Shown here piece by piece: positions 35,072 through 44,328 of a stretch of DNA of 64,000 nucleotides (positions within the stretch are counted from its first letter, which is position 1; the number at the start of each line of letters is the position of its first letter). Made by a program: the position numbers and the translations under genes. A model generated the notes under the pieces. It was not told the DNA's origin and did no database searches. It saw only the letters and a program-made list of their open reading frames with translations. The stretch comes from Maridesulfovibrio sp. GTDB lineage: Bacteria > Desulfobacterota > Desulfovibrionia > Desulfovibrionales > Desulfovibrionaceae. The stretch covers positions 601,501 to 665,500 of the forward strand of contig NZ_OY762999.1 in the NCBI RefSeq assembly GCF_963666665.1, read 5' to 3'.

Positions 35072-35871
35072 TATACGGCCTCCGGAGCAGTTTTATATTT
35101 GAGTTTGTAAATATAGTTGTAGAGCTTGTTGGACATGGGCAGGGCCAGAATAAGGGACATGTATACACCGTCGATTCCTGAGAGGGTGTTACTTGCCACA
35201 CCGAAAGCCTGAATCTGCTCAGCCATTGCCGGATATGCGGCACTGAGGCTGCCAACTGATGCAGTCATCATACTTGCGCTACCTACGCCGGAGGCCATTG
35301 CCAGTGCATAGGGATGGAAGATTTCAAAGGCTGCAAGGAAAGAAGCCATCAGACCGAAGAAGATGGTTCCGAAAACAGTACCGCAGATGTATACGCCCAT
35401 TACGCCGCGTCCTTCTGCTGAGTCGAGACCGTATATGTCACCGATAAGGGCTACGTTGGGTTCACGTGCGATAGAATGCGCTGCGCCGACGGCTTCACGC
35501 TTCAGTCCGAGGTACATGGCAATGGGTACACCGAGAATCAAAGTGGCAATGTTACCGAATTCCTGCAGAATCAGGGCAGGGCCGGCTTTGAGGATTTCAA
35601 AGAATTTCGGACCTACGAGTGTGCCGTAACGGGCCATGAGCAGGAGCAGGGTAAGACCTACAAGTGTGCTGGCCTGAACCATATCCTTCTCCTTAACGAC
35701 CTTGCAGAACTTGGGTCCGAGGAAGATACCGATAAACATTGCATACAACATGGGCAGCAGGACCAGTTTACCAGGTCCGACCTTAAAGGTAATAATTCCT
35801 ATGAGTTCGGAAACTACAACCAGAGCGAGAACCACAAGGTGCAGTTTAACATTTTTCACAGCTTCATTCAT
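35071..35871 (-). CDS. DUF3100-like membrane permease
   Basis: 266 residues, about eight transmembrane helices; HSIAREPNVALIGDIYG and MASGVGSASMMTASVGSL are striking conserved-looking segments. The start at 35871 is set by GGAG; the longer open frame upstream covers a palindrome and has no ribosome site. It is the first gene of the transport/hydrolase unit, downstream of its probable regulator. Family assignment to DUF3100 is from memory and moderately sure. Confidence 0.65.
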   Translation of the reverse strand: MNEAVKNVKLHLVVLALVVVSELIGIITFKVGPGKLVLLPMLYAMFIGIFLGPKFCKVVKEKDMVQASTLVGLTLLLLMARYGTLVGPKFFEILKAGPALILQEFGNIATLILGVPIAMYLGLKREAVGAAHSIAREPNVALIGDIYGLDSAEGRGVMGVYICGTVFGTIFFGLMASFLAAFEIFHPYALAMASGVGSASMMTASVGSLSAAYPAMAEQIQAFGVASNTLSGIDGVYMSLILALPMSNKLYNYIYKLKYKTAPEAV

Positions 35872-35953
35872 AAAACACTCCACTGATGCTGGCTGCACTG
35901 GGCAGCCGGAAAGTTGGTTAACAAAATGCCTTTGCAGGCAAGGCCTTGAATTT

Positions 35954-35984
35954 TTTTCGGACACGACATAAATGTGTCCGAAAA
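35954..35984. promoter_or_regulatory. Inverted repeat, candidate operator of the permease-hydrolase operon
   Basis: An exact 11-bp inverted repeat, TTTTCGGACAC and GTGTCCGAAAA, with a 9-nt centre, lies between the regulator and permease genes. Neither strand shows a T-run after it, so it is less like a terminator than like a binding site. Confidence 0.5.
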
Positions 35985-36007
35985 TGCGCCGAAAAAATCA
36001 GATTCCT

Positions 36008-37300
36008 CTAAATCAGCAGGCGGACCATCTTTTTGGGACGGCCTACCTGGTTTGCCACTTCCCTGCCGTTGATTTCAGCAAAACCACTGTCCAAGAACTT
36101 TTTTAAGACTCTTCGAGCACTGCGCTCGCCAATTCCAAGGCAGGCAGCAAAGTCCGAAGTGTCAAAGGTGTCTTTGCGGGTTTTGTCCATGAGGGATCTG
36201 ATCTTATCCAGATAGCTGGGGCTGATGCCTATTTTTTTAGACATCTCAAGCAACCTGTCGTCAACGACATGTGTACTGTACTCCAGCTCATCTTCCTCCC
36301 CGATAGGGCCGCGAATCTGGGTGCCCTCGACAATAAAAAGCCCTCCTTTGTCGAGTTTGGCGGCATTATCCAGAGCCTTGCGGGCTGATTTTTCAGCTTC
36401 AAAGGCCGTTGCCCCGATACCGATGCCGGAAGAAAAAATTATATTACGTTCCCGACCCCATTTGAGCAGTCTTTCGAAGTGTTGGCGGTGCGGGGTGCTG
36501 TCTATGAGGCCGCGGGTAGCGAAGATTACGTATTCTTCAGTTCCGAAGTTGAAGAGACTGCCCTGAATGGCGCGGACATATTCCAGGAGTTCCAGATAAA
36601 ATCTGCCTCCGTTCTTCATGTCGTCGTATTGGTTGATGGAACTGCGGGTGATGGATTTGAGTTTTACCAGCTGAATGGCGATACCGGCAGAGCGCAGGCT
36701 CAGATTTTTGATGCGCCCGGTCAGTCTGCTTAATGAATCCCTTATCTGCAGGGTGCTGGCGTAGAGCCTGAAAACCGGAAGATTTCTTCCTCTGAGTTCG
36801 CTGTACACATATCCGAACCCTGTGGCGATCGCTTCAACTTTTCCTGATTCGTATAGCTCAATGTGACGGTTTAAATATTCCTGCTCACTAAGGTGCAAGG
36901 CAAAAGGCATGGAATGGATGTCTTCCAGTTCCACTCCGAATTCGCGTACAACTTCAACAAGAATGTCGTCACTGACTACGTCAATACTGAGTCTGCCGGA
37001 TTTGATTCCTTTCCGGTTCATTTCCGACAGTACACGCAACAGGCTGTATCCACCGCGCTGGATGTGTTCATAAGGATTTGTAATTGTTCCCCGGGCCTTG
37101 GCTCCTTCCTGAACCGCAATTCCGGTAAAAAGGGTTCCGCTGGTTTCGCGCTGACATTGTTCAAGCACTTCCCATGAATCTTCGGCCCGTTCTCTCACAT
37201 AGGTGAGCAGGGTGATTTCCGGGCAGCATCTGGCGGCTACGTCTTTGACAAGATTAATGGAGTCTGAAGGGCCGATACAGCCTATTTTCATTGCTGTCAT
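36008..37300 (-). CDS. Transcriptional regulator with sensor, degenerate GGDEF-like and winged-helix regions
   Basis: 430 residues. The first 215 (IGCIGPSDSINLVKDVAAR ... RNLPVFRLYASTLQIRDSL) look like a PrpR-N-type ligand or uptake sensor. Residues about 235-330 (YVIFATRGLID ... FSSGIGIGATAFEAEKSARKAL ... GGLF) resemble a GGDEF fold without the catalytic motif. The C-terminal 80 residues form a winged helix (LGIGERSARRVLKKFLDSGFAEI). It lies just upstream of the permease/M20 operon on the same strand and probably controls it. The start is ATG 37300 or 37291; no clear ribosome site. Confidence 0.65.
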   Translation of the reverse strand: MTAMKIGCIGPSDSINLVKDVAARCCPEITLLTYVRERAEDSWEVLEQCQRETSGTLFTGIAVQEGAKARGTITNPYEHIQRGGYSLLRVLSEMNRKGIKSGRLSIDVVSDDILVEVVREFGVELEDIHSMPFALHLSEQEYLNRHIELYESGKVEAIATGFGYVYSELRGRNLPVFRLYASTLQIRDSLSRLTGRIKNLSLRSAGIAIQLVKLKSITRSSINQYDDMKNGGRFYLELLEYVRAIQGSLFNFGTEEYVIFATRGLIDSTPHRQHFERLLKWGRERNIIFSSGIGIGATAFEAEKSARKALDNAAKLDKGGLFIVEGTQIRGPIGEEDELEYSTHVVDDRLLEMSKKIGISPSYLDKIRSLMDKTRKDTFDTSDFAACLGIGERSARRVLKKFLDSGFAEINGREVANQVGRPKKMVRLLI

Positions 37301-37667
37301 TTGAAGTGCTTAGTTTAATTAATTTGGTTGCGGATTGCGTAGTGTTTTGTCTAAAGTCTAATTTAGGCTGTGTCACAAATATGCCCTAAATAAAGTTCAC
37401 TCTGCCTCCTGATGAGAGGAGTGTCAAGCGGCTTGGAAAAGTATATGCTTAGCTCAAGCACGTTATTATGTGGCTTTGATGGTGTTTTGCGCTAAGTCTG
37501 GATATTTGGATTGCTGGTTGCTGATTAAAAAGTTGCTTTAGTTTCGCATATCGTAAAAAATAAATTTGAGGCCATGTTCCCGCTATAAATAAATAAGTGT
37601 GAGTGCTTCTATGAGCTTTGCCGTTGATTAAAGTGTTTTGATAGACAGAGGGACTCTTAAGGAGTTG
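37301..37667. other. Gene-free divergent region
   Basis: About 370 AT-rich bases between the regulator (minus) and the lipoprotein gene (plus). Apart from the lipoprotein promoter at its right edge I see no ORF, RNA or repeat; it should hold the regulator promoter. Confidence 0.5.
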
Positions 37668-37695
37668 TTGACCCTTCTCAGGTGACAGGATAATT
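37668..37695 (+). promoter_or_regulatory. Candidate sigma-70 promoter of the lipoprotein gene
   Basis: TTGACC (37668-37673), a 16-nt spacer and GATAAT (37690-37695), 35 bases before the ATG. Confidence 0.55.
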
Positions 37696-37729
37696 AATTA
37701 GGCAAATATTTATGCCAAGGAGTTGCATT

Positions 37730-38116
37730 ATGTTGAAAAATAGAATCTTAGCTTTCAGCCTTGCTCTTTTTATGTGTGTTGCTGTTTCCGGCTGCGCGGC
37801 TGTTGTGCTTGGCGGGGCTGCAGCAGGCGGCACATATGTTTACATAACAGGTCAGGCTAAACAGAAATATAATGCCGATCTGGGTAGCACTTATAAGGCG
37901 GCACTTAAAGCCTGTCAGGATTTGAATCTGACTGTGAAAGATAGCAAGAAAAGACTTAGCGATGCATCTATTAAGGCTTTAGACGTTGATAAGGATGTGT
38001 TTATCGACCTTAGTTATGTCTCGACAAAAGTGACGGAAGTTACGGTCAGGTATGGCATTTTAGGCGATGAAGATGCCTCCCGGAGAATTTTGACAGCAAT
38101 CAATAAAAACTTCTAA
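37730..38116 (+). CDS. Small DUF3568-like lipoprotein
   Basis: 128 residues. A lipoprotein signal peptide ends in the lipobox VSGC (Cys at about residue 22), then AAVVLGGAAAGGTYVYITGQ, then an alpha/beta domain ending in RYGILGDEDASRRILTAI. This is typical of the DUF3568 family of small periplasmic lipoproteins of unknown function. AAGGAG sets the start. Confidence 0.8.
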   Translation: MLKNRILAFSLALFMCVAVSGCAAVVLGGAAAGGTYVYITGQAKQKYNADLGSTYKAALKACQDLNLTVKDSKKRLSDASIKALDVDKDVFIDLSYVSTKVTEVTVRYGILGDEDASRRILTAINKNF

Positions 38117-38140
38117 TCTTTTCAAGGCATACGTAATCAT

Positions 38141-38173
38141 AGGCATCCTGCTACAAGTAGGGTGCCTTTTTTT
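38141..38173 (+). terminator. Rho-independent terminator of the lipoprotein gene
   Basis: AGGCA-T-CCT pairs with AGG-G-TGCCT around a 9-nt loop, followed by TTTTTT. Confidence 0.8.
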
Positions 38174-38179
38174 ATCTTC

Positions 38180-38214
38180 ATCCCCCCTTTATGGTCCTGT
38201 TTAAAAGGGGGGAT
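38180..38214. other. Perfect hairpin ATCCCCCCTTT/AAAGGGGGGAT
   Basis: An 11-bp perfect inverted repeat with a 13-nt loop and no T-run on either strand. It lies 3' of the 59-residue minus-strand ORF and next to the plus-strand terminator; it may protect that mRNA's 3' end. Confidence 0.5.
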
Positions 38215-38263
38215 CTACTGTCTATGTCTGTTCTGAAATGGGAGGGAATACGGTTGAGACCAT

Positions 38264-38443
38264 TTATTTCTTGTCCCGAGCTGAGTCCATCTGGCGGAAA
38301 TCCGCATTCATAATGAAAGTACGGTTGTCCTGAGTGTTCCAGTTGTCGCTTGAATTCATAATCAGGTCGTTCTTGTTCTTCAAGTTCATAATCGGACAGG
38401 CCGTTACTTTGGGCTTTGTTTCCGGAGTCTTCTTCTGTTTCAT
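38264..38443 (-). CDS. Candidate small protein, 59 residues, repeated IMN motif
   Basis: A short frame beginning MKQKKTPETKPKVTACPIM and ending MDSARDKK then TAA. A near-ideal CGGAGAAAATC precedes the ATG, which favours it over the longer 98-codon frame overlapping it. It is hydrophilic, rich in Asn, Lys and Asp, and carries three IMN triplets (about residues 18-20, 28-30, 44-46), as if built from a repeat of about 10-16 residues. No family recognised. Confidence 0.5.
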   Translation of the reverse strand: MKQKKTPETKPKVTACPIMNLKNKNDLIMNSSDNWNTQDNRTFIMNADFRQMDSARDKK

Positions 38444-38644
38444 GATTTTCTCCGTTGGTTAAAAGGTGTTTCACCTATCTAGAAGATAACCTCTACAGGG
38501 GAACAAAACAACGCTTCAAAGTAAAAAAAATGGATATAATTTCAATCTTCTTGAATTGTATGGATATTTTTATTTTCCAGTGTAACTTATTGAAATAATA
38601 CATGTAATTGTGGTGATGTTGTATAGCAATATGAAATATAACGA

Positions 38645-39679
38645 CTAATCAGATTCTGCTTTTGCCAGTTCAAATAAAGTCAGCAAAGTCCGTTGAACCG
38701 GGGAGAAATTATCATCTGAAATAATATAAATCCATTGGGTTCCAGTATTGTCAGTGATAATGTCCATGCCTTCATAATTGTCGCGGGGAATGGGGAGATT
38801 AATTTCGCAGAACAGTTCAGGGAAAAGTGTGGCTCCAGCTCTGATTTTATCTTTCTCTACGGTGCAGAAGCGGATTCCAAGAGTTCCCGGTCCTTGGTAT
38901 TTACGTTCAAGAATAAGGATCCTTCCGTCAGCAAGGTTGCCGGCGGAGGTCGGGCGATAGGCTGAATTCCGTTTGTACCTGAAGAGAGTCCATTTGCCGT
39001 TTTTCAATATAGCGGCTTCAGAAAACTGGTCTGTGGAATCATCGCCTTCCGTCAGGACAAATATGCTTTTGTCCGGGAGCAGAAGCATGGTTTCAATTCC
39101 ACCGTTTTCAGGGACTTTTTTTAGTTGAGCAGGAAGAGGAATGGCTGTCGCTTTACCGGATAGGTCGAGAGTTTTTTCTGAATCATAACGGTTAATACGG
39201 TGAACCCTTTCAAAAGCGACAAGGTAGCCGTATTCAGGGGCTCGACATAGGGCTTCGCTGTCAGCATAGTATTTTATTGCGAAAGTTTTGCCTTCGGTAT
39301 TGAGCAGTTGGCCCATTTCAGCCTTGCGTTCTACTCCTTCTAAAAAACCAGACTGAGTATAATTGAGGGACCCCTTCAGCCAGAATCCCATGTCGCTGAT
39401 GGCCAGAAAATTTTTGCGGTCATCACTGAGCAGCAGGTCCGAAAATCCTCCAAAGGCCGGATGCGGACTATTTAAAAGCAGAGTTCCGCGATACTTGAGT
39501 CTTGGGTTTGCAAATTTAGGGATTTCTTCTGCTTGCGGGCCTTCCTGTTCACTTACCAATGAAATCGGGATCGGGTTAAGTTCCGGCTGGGCGGGATTGT
39601 TCAGTTCTGTGGATGCGCCGAAAAGCATGGTGAAGGGCATGCAGCAGAGAATGAGAATAAAGATAATGATTTTTTTCAT
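38645..39679 (-). CDS. Secreted esterase-like-activity-of-phytase family protein
   Basis: 344 residues. The N-terminal signal peptide (MKKIIIFILILCCMPFTMLFGAS) predicts export. GGFSDLLLSDDRKNFLAISDMG, LPDKSIFVLTEGDD, NYEGMDIITDN and YIISDDNFSPVQRTLLTLFEL match the beta-propeller family PF13449, whose substrates are poorly defined. GAGGAAAAA precedes the ATG. It stands alone, divergent from the lurS gene. Confidence 0.82.
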   Translation of the reverse strand: MKKIIIFILILCCMPFTMLFGASTELNNPAQPELNPIPISLVSEQEGPQAEEIPKFANPRLKYRGTLLLNSPHPAFGGFSDLLLSDDRKNFLAISDMGFWLKGSLNYTQSGFLEGVERKAEMGQLLNTEGKTFAIKYYADSEALCRAPEYGYLVAFERVHRINRYDSEKTLDLSGKATAIPLPAQLKKVPENGGIETMLLLPDKSIFVLTEGDDSTDQFSEAAILKNGKWTLFRYKRNSAYRPTSAGNLADGRILILERKYQGPGTLGIRFCTVEKDKIRAGATLFPELFCEINLPIPRDNYEGMDIITDNTGTQWIYIISDDNFSPVQRTLLTLFELAKAESD

Positions 39680-39862
39680 TTTTTCCTCTCGAAGAAGGAA
39701 CTTTACGATTATAAGGTATGCAGATAACGTAAAAAATGTTTAAATACGGTACGTTTCTTGTATGGTGTAGTAACTGGGCAGGGAGGGCTTTGATGTCCTG
39801 AAATTGTTAAGTAATCTCAGCAGTCCCTGTTTTAGATGCATATTAACCGGAGAACATGAAAA

Positions 39863-42523
39863 GTGAAACAAATATTCACTGTAACTTTTCTTATTTTAAG
39901 TATATTTTTTTCTTCCGTCGCTCTGGCTGAAAGTGAGAAGCGTAACGTCCTGTATCTGAACTCCTACCAGAACGGATACAGGTGGTCGGATGATATTCTA
40001 GATGGTTTGCGTGATACATTTGCAGCCAGCGGGCTGAATATTGACCTGCACATCGAATATATGGATACAAAGCGTTTCAAGGATCGGGATTTCATGGAAA
40101 TTCTGCATTCATATTACGTATTTAAATATCAAAAGTACAAGTTCTCAGCCATTGTTGTGTCTGATAATAATGCCTTGAATTTCATGCTTCGTTACCGGGA
40201 TTCTTTTTTTCCCGGTGTTCCGGTTATTTTTAGCGGGATTAACGATTTCCGTCCTGAGCTTATTGAAGGTCTCGATAATTACTGCGGCGTGCTTGAGAAT
40301 CCTGATATTAAGGACAATCTGGAGCTTGCCTTAAAGATTAATCCTAATGTTCGAAAAGTTGTCGTTGTAGGGGACCAGTCCGTTACTTCCCGTGCCATCA
40401 AGGCACAGATTATGAAGGCTGAACCTCTATTCAAGGGAGTGATAAAATTTGAATATTGGAATGATATGCCGCTGGTTGATTTGCTGGCTCATTCCCGGAC
40501 AATGACTAAGAATGAAATCCTGCTTTTCACTCCTTTCTACAAAGGTGCTCACGGTGAGCTTCTTTCTTCCGAAGAAGTGCTCAATATTATTTATCAAAAT
40601 TCTCCGGTGATGATTTTCAGTGTCTGGGAGTTTCTGCTTGGACACGGTATTGTCGGTGGTAAATTGCTTTCCGGTAATGATCAGGGTCGTAAAGCTGCTG
40701 AGATGGCCTTGCATGTGCTTAAGACGGGTAAGATGCCGAAGCAAAGGGTGATCAAGGCTACTAACGAATATTATATGTTCGATTATAACGTGCTGGAACG
40801 ATTTAAAATTAACAGCGATATTCTTCCGGAAGACAGTGTTATAATCAATGAGCCGGACTATTTTTACAAACTGGATAAACAGGTATTCTGGATAATTATC
40901 GTTTCTATTCTCGGATTGAGCCTTATTCTGGTGATGTTGATCATTTCAATTCTGCAGCGGCGTAAGGTTGAAAAGCGCATCAAGGCTCAGCTTTCCTTTC
41001 AGGAAATCCTTATGGATACCATTCCGTTGCTGATCTGCTGGAAAGATAAAAAGCAGCGTTATCTGGGAGCCAACCATTCTTTCACCGATTTTTTCGGGCT
41101 AGGTTCGCCGTGGGCGCTGGTCGGATTAAATGATTCGGAGATAGATCTTCATCGTAGGTTTGCGGAACAGGCTGCGGTCTGGGATAAGAAGGTTTTGACG
41201 TCCGGCAAACCGCGTATGGGCATCAACTGGTCTCTTATCCGTGATGGTGAAGACCCGGTTTGGTTGGAGATTAACAAGGTTCCCCTTTACAATGAAAAAG
41301 GGGAGGTTGTGGGGACTCTTTCAACTGCTGAGGATGTGACCCGCAAGGTCAACCTTGAAAAGCAGCTTCTGCAATCGCAGAAGATGGAGGCTATCGGAAC
41401 TCTGGCCGGTGGTATTGCACATGATTTTAATAACATCCTTACTTCAATCATGAACTCTGTCGAATTGGCCCTGAGTGATATTGAGGAAGGTACCATTACT
41501 TGGAAAGACCTTGACCGGGCTATCAAGGCTGCCCAGCGTGGTAGTAGGGTGGTTAAGCAGATTCTGACTTTCAGCAGGCCGTCACAGGAAGGATTCAAGC
41601 CTACTGATATTGGTGAGGTTGTTAAGGAAACTGTCGATTTTATTAAGGCTTCACTGCCGCGTAATATTCGGGTATCAGCCATGGTCCCGGAAGGTGCTCC
41701 GCTGGTTATGGCCGATCCCACCCAGATTCATCAGGTGATAATGAATCTGTGTACCAACTCTTTTCATTCACTTAAAGGGCGGGGCGGAAGCATTGACGTT
41801 ACCCTGACTACTGTTGAGGTTGAGGATGAACAGGCGCAGTTCATGCGCGTTGCCCCCGGCGTGTATCTTCGTTTGGAAATTTCTGATAACGGACCGGGAA
41901 TTCCCGTTGAAATACTGGATAAAATTTTTGATCCCTTCTTTACCACCAAGGGAAAGGCTGAGGGAACAGGGCTGGGGCTGGCAGTTGTGCACGGTTTGAT
42001 TAAAGGACATGGCGGAGGTATTTCCGTTAGCAGTACTCCTGATGTTAAGACTTCATTTGAGATTTATCTCCCGGTACAGGGGCAGCTGCGGGATATTGCC
42101 CGCAAGAGTTTCAGAGCCTTGTCCATGGGGCAGGAGAATATACTCTTTGTGGAAGATGATGAAGATCAGCTGGAAACTACACCACGGATTCTGGAAAGTC
42201 TCGGATATATGGTTACAGCCCTTGCTTCGCCTGAAAAAGCGTTTAATTTGATTGTGGACGAGCCTGGACGGTTCGATTTGATGATAACAGACTACGATAT
42301 GCCGCAGACCAATGGTCTTGAATTAGCCCGTATGGTTCAGGATGTGGCTCCGGATTTGCCGATTCTGGTGGTTTCCGGCAGACGCAATGTGCTTAGTTAT
42401 GTAGCTGACGTTGAATATGATGTTAAAAGTGTTAGGAAGGTTTTGATGAAGCCTTACAATAAAACAATTATTGCAGACGCAATTCGAGAAGTTCTTTCTT
42501 CTACGGAGAACATAGATGGGTAG
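39863..42523 (+). CDS. lurS: Hybrid sensor histidine kinase with periplasmic ABC-type binding domain (LurS-like)
   Basis: 886 residues. Signal peptide (1-22), a periplasmic PF04392-like ABC substrate-binding domain (about 27-325), one transmembrane helix (about 345-367), a PAS domain (380-500), HisKA with IAHDFNN, HATPase with SDNGPGIP and GTGLGLA, and a C-terminal receiver with D810. It starts with GTG behind GGAG. The stop overlaps the next gene by 8 bases. Position directly before the lactate operon and the paired sigma-54 regulator match the LurSR system of D. vulgaris; the ligand is presumably lactate or a related acid (inference). Confidence 0.85.
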   Translation: MKQIFTVTFLILSIFFSSVALAESEKRNVLYLNSYQNGYRWSDDILDGLRDTFAASGLNIDLHIEYMDTKRFKDRDFMEILHSYYVFKYQKYKFSAIVVSDNNALNFMLRYRDSFFPGVPVIFSGINDFRPELIEGLDNYCGVLENPDIKDNLELALKINPNVRKVVVVGDQSVTSRAIKAQIMKAEPLFKGVIKFEYWNDMPLVDLLAHSRTMTKNEILLFTPFYKGAHGELLSSEEVLNIIYQNSPVMIFSVWEFLLGHGIVGGKLLSGNDQGRKAAEMALHVLKTGKMPKQRVIKATNEYYMFDYNVLERFKINSDILPEDSVIINEPDYFYKLDKQVFWIIIVSILGLSLILVMLIISILQRRKVEKRIKAQLSFQEILMDTIPLLICWKDKKQRYLGANHSFTDFFGLGSPWALVGLNDSEIDLHRRFAEQAAVWDKKVLTSGKPRMGINWSLIRDGEDPVWLEINKVPLYNEKGEVVGTLSTAEDVTRKVNLEKQLLQSQKMEAIGTLAGGIAHDFNNILTSIMNSVELALSDIEEGTITWKDLDRAIKAAQRGSRVVKQILTFSRPSQEGFKPTDIGEVVKETVDFIKASLPRNIRVSAMVPEGAPLVMADPTQIHQVIMNLCTNSFHSLKGRGGSIDVTLTTVEVEDEQAQFMRVAPGVYLRLEISDNGPGIPVEILDKIFDPFFTTKGKAEGTGLGLAVVHGLIKGHGGGISVSSTPDVKTSFEIYLPVQGQLRDIARKSFRALSMGQENILFVEDDEDQLETTPRILESLGYMVTALASPEKAFNLIVDEPGRFDLMITDYDMPQTNGLELARMVQDVAPDLPILVVSGRRNVLSYVADVEYDVKSVRKVLMKPYNKTIIADAIREVLSSTENIDG

Positions 42524-44006
42524 AATTCTGATTATCGATGATGATGTTCAGGTGTGTGAAACAATTGAGAGTCTTATTGCCCGTGCAGGGCATGAGTCAG
42601 TCAGTTCTTACAATTTGCGAGACGGTCTTTCCAAGGTTCAATCTGATGATTTTGATCTTGTATTCCTAGATATTTCCCTGCCTGACGGGAATGGTCTCGA
42701 TTACTTGCAGCAGGTTAAGGATTCTTCGGGTAATCCTGAAGTAATCATCCTGACCGGTAAGGGGGACGCCGATGGTGCCGAGTTGGCTATTCAAGGCGGA
42801 GCTTGGGATTTTCTGGTTAAGCCTTCTTCAGTAAAGCAGATAACTCTCTCTATGCGCAGGGCCCTTGAGTTTCATGAGGAAAAGCAGAACAAGGCTCAGT
42901 GTGTGGCCCTCAATCTTGATAATATCGTAGGTAAGAGTGTCGAAATTAAAAATTGTTATGATCTTGTCGCTCATGCCTCCGGTTCTGATGCCAATGTGTT
43001 GGTCAATGGCGAGACAGGAACCGGTAAGGAACTGTTCGCTCAGACTATTCATGAAAATTCCAAGCGCTCCGGTAATAATTTTGTAGTGGTTGACTGTGCC
43101 TCGCTGACTGAAACTTTGGTTGAGAGCACTCTTTTCGGGCACAAACGCGGTTCTTTTACCGGTGCTCAGGCCGACCGTAAGGGGCTTATACCTCTGGCGG
43201 ACAAGGGAACCCTGTTTCTTGATGAAGTAGGTGAGATGCCCCTTGCAGTTCAGAAGTCCTTTCTCAGGGTATTGCAGGAGCGGACTTACCGTCCGGTTGG
43301 CGAGAACAGGGAATTCAAGAGTGATTTCAGACTGATTGCCGCAACGAACCGCGACCTTGAGGCTATGGTTGCCCGCGGAGAATTCAGACAGGATCTGCTT
43401 TACCGTATTCAGACTATCCATATTCATTTGCCGCCCCTGCGCGAAAGGGAGGGGGATATCCGCGAGTTGACCTCTTTTCATCTTTCACGTCTCAGCGCAC
43501 ACTATGGAGTGCCGCCCAAGGTAGCCAGTTCTGACTTTTATGATGTGCTCGACAATTATGATTGGCCCGGCAACGTGCGCCAGTTGTTTAACGTTGTCGA
43601 ACAGGCTTTTGTTGCATCCGGTTCAGGAAACACCATCTACGCCATGCACCTTTCTGATGCCTTGCGCATCAAATTGGCTCAATCAAATCTTGAGAAGAGC
43701 GGTAAAGGTTCTTTGGGAGAAGGGGGCGCAGCTGTAAAAGCTGCTGCTGAGTCAGCTATTCAATCTGTGTCTGAAAAAAAAGACTCTCCTAGACTGAACC
43801 AAGATTCAGTGCTTGGCGGAACTGTATCTGATATACTCACCGAAGAGCTGCCGCCTCTTAAAATTTTTAAGGGTATGGCCGAGAAAAAATATCTTGAAGA
43901 ATTGCTCCTGAGACATGAAGGGGATACAACGACAATCCTTAAAATATCGGGTCTTTCGCGGTCACATTTTTATGCTCTTTTGAAGAAGCACGGTATCAAT
44001 GATTAA
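42516..44006 (+). CDS. lurR: NtrC-type sigma-54-dependent response regulator (LurR-like)
   Basis: 496 residues: receiver with D52 and K101, AAA+ domain with Walker A GETGTGKE (164-171), the sigma-54 contact loop GSFTGA (211-216, variant of GAFTGA) and FLDEVGEM, then a Fis-type HTH (TTILKISGLSRSHFYALLKK). A linker of about 60 Gly/Ala/Ser-rich residues precedes the HTH. Phosphorylated by the overlapping kinase gene's product, it should open sigma-54 promoters; a fitting site lies before por. In D. vulgaris the equivalent regulator controls lactate oxidation genes. Confidence 0.88.
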   Translation: MGRILIIDDDVQVCETIESLIARAGHESVSSYNLRDGLSKVQSDDFDLVFLDISLPDGNGLDYLQQVKDSSGNPEVIILTGKGDADGAELAIQGGAWDFLVKPSSVKQITLSMRRALEFHEEKQNKAQCVALNLDNIVGKSVEIKNCYDLVAHASGSDANVLVNGETGTGKELFAQTIHENSKRSGNNFVVVDCASLTETLVESTLFGHKRGSFTGAQADRKGLIPLADKGTLFLDEVGEMPLAVQKSFLRVLQERTYRPVGENREFKSDFRLIAATNRDLEAMVARGEFRQDLLYRIQTIHIHLPPLREREGDIRELTSFHLSRLSAHYGVPPKVASSDFYDVLDNYDWPGNVRQLFNVVEQAFVASGSGNTIYAMHLSDALRIKLAQSNLEKSGKGSLGEGGAAVKAAAESAIQSVSEKKDSPRLNQDSVLGGTVSDILTEELPPLKIFKGMAEKKYLEELLLRHEGDTTTILKISGLSRSHFYALLKKHGIND

Positions 44007-44082
44007 CGTTAGTAAGTACCTGTTGTGAATCGTGAAATATAAAATAATCATTGAATAAGTGTTCAGTCTGGTTTTTAAGACT

Positions 44083-44117
44083 AAGCCTTGTCTTTTTTTG
44101 AGGACAAGGCTTTTTTT
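44083..44117 (+). terminator. Rho-independent terminator of lurSR
   Basis: AAGCCTTGTC/GACAAGGCTT stem with a 10-nt loop, followed by seven T residues. Confidence 0.9.
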
Positions 44118-44200
44118 ATGTGCTGTGGACGAGAATCGTTGGGATGCGGGCTTTTGTTCCAATGTTTCAGTCCGGTGACAGGTAAATGCTTTTTATAAGG

Positions 44201-44225
44201 CGATTTTTGAGTGTCTTAAAAATCG
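44201..44225 (+). promoter_or_regulatory. Candidate upstream activator site for LurR
   Basis: An exact 8-bp inverted repeat CGATTTTT-N9-AAAAATCG lies about 90 bases upstream of the sigma-54 promoter, a normal distance for an enhancer. TGTC-N10-GACA overlaps it. Binding is inferred. Confidence 0.4.
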
Positions 44226-44311
44226 GACATAGATGAGCGTTCACTTATGAATGTAAGGAGTAAGGCAAGTTAACTGCCCGAATATCCGAGCTTTTGTTGT
44301 TTGTCAGAAAC

Positions 44312-44328
44312 TTGGCACGTAAATTGAT
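44312..44328 (+). promoter_or_regulatory. Sigma-54 promoter of the lactate operon
   Basis: TTGGCACGTAAATTGAT differs from the consensus TTGGCACG-N4-TTGCT at a single defined position (GA in place of GC at -12). Spacing between GG and the -12 pair is the required 10. It lies 113 bases before por and just downstream of a sigma-54 activator gene. Confidence 0.75.

Noticed and set aside
38178..38474. 98-codon minus-strand frame
   Set aside because: It has no ribosome-binding site, runs through a perfect hairpin, and overlaps the better-supported 59-residue frame.
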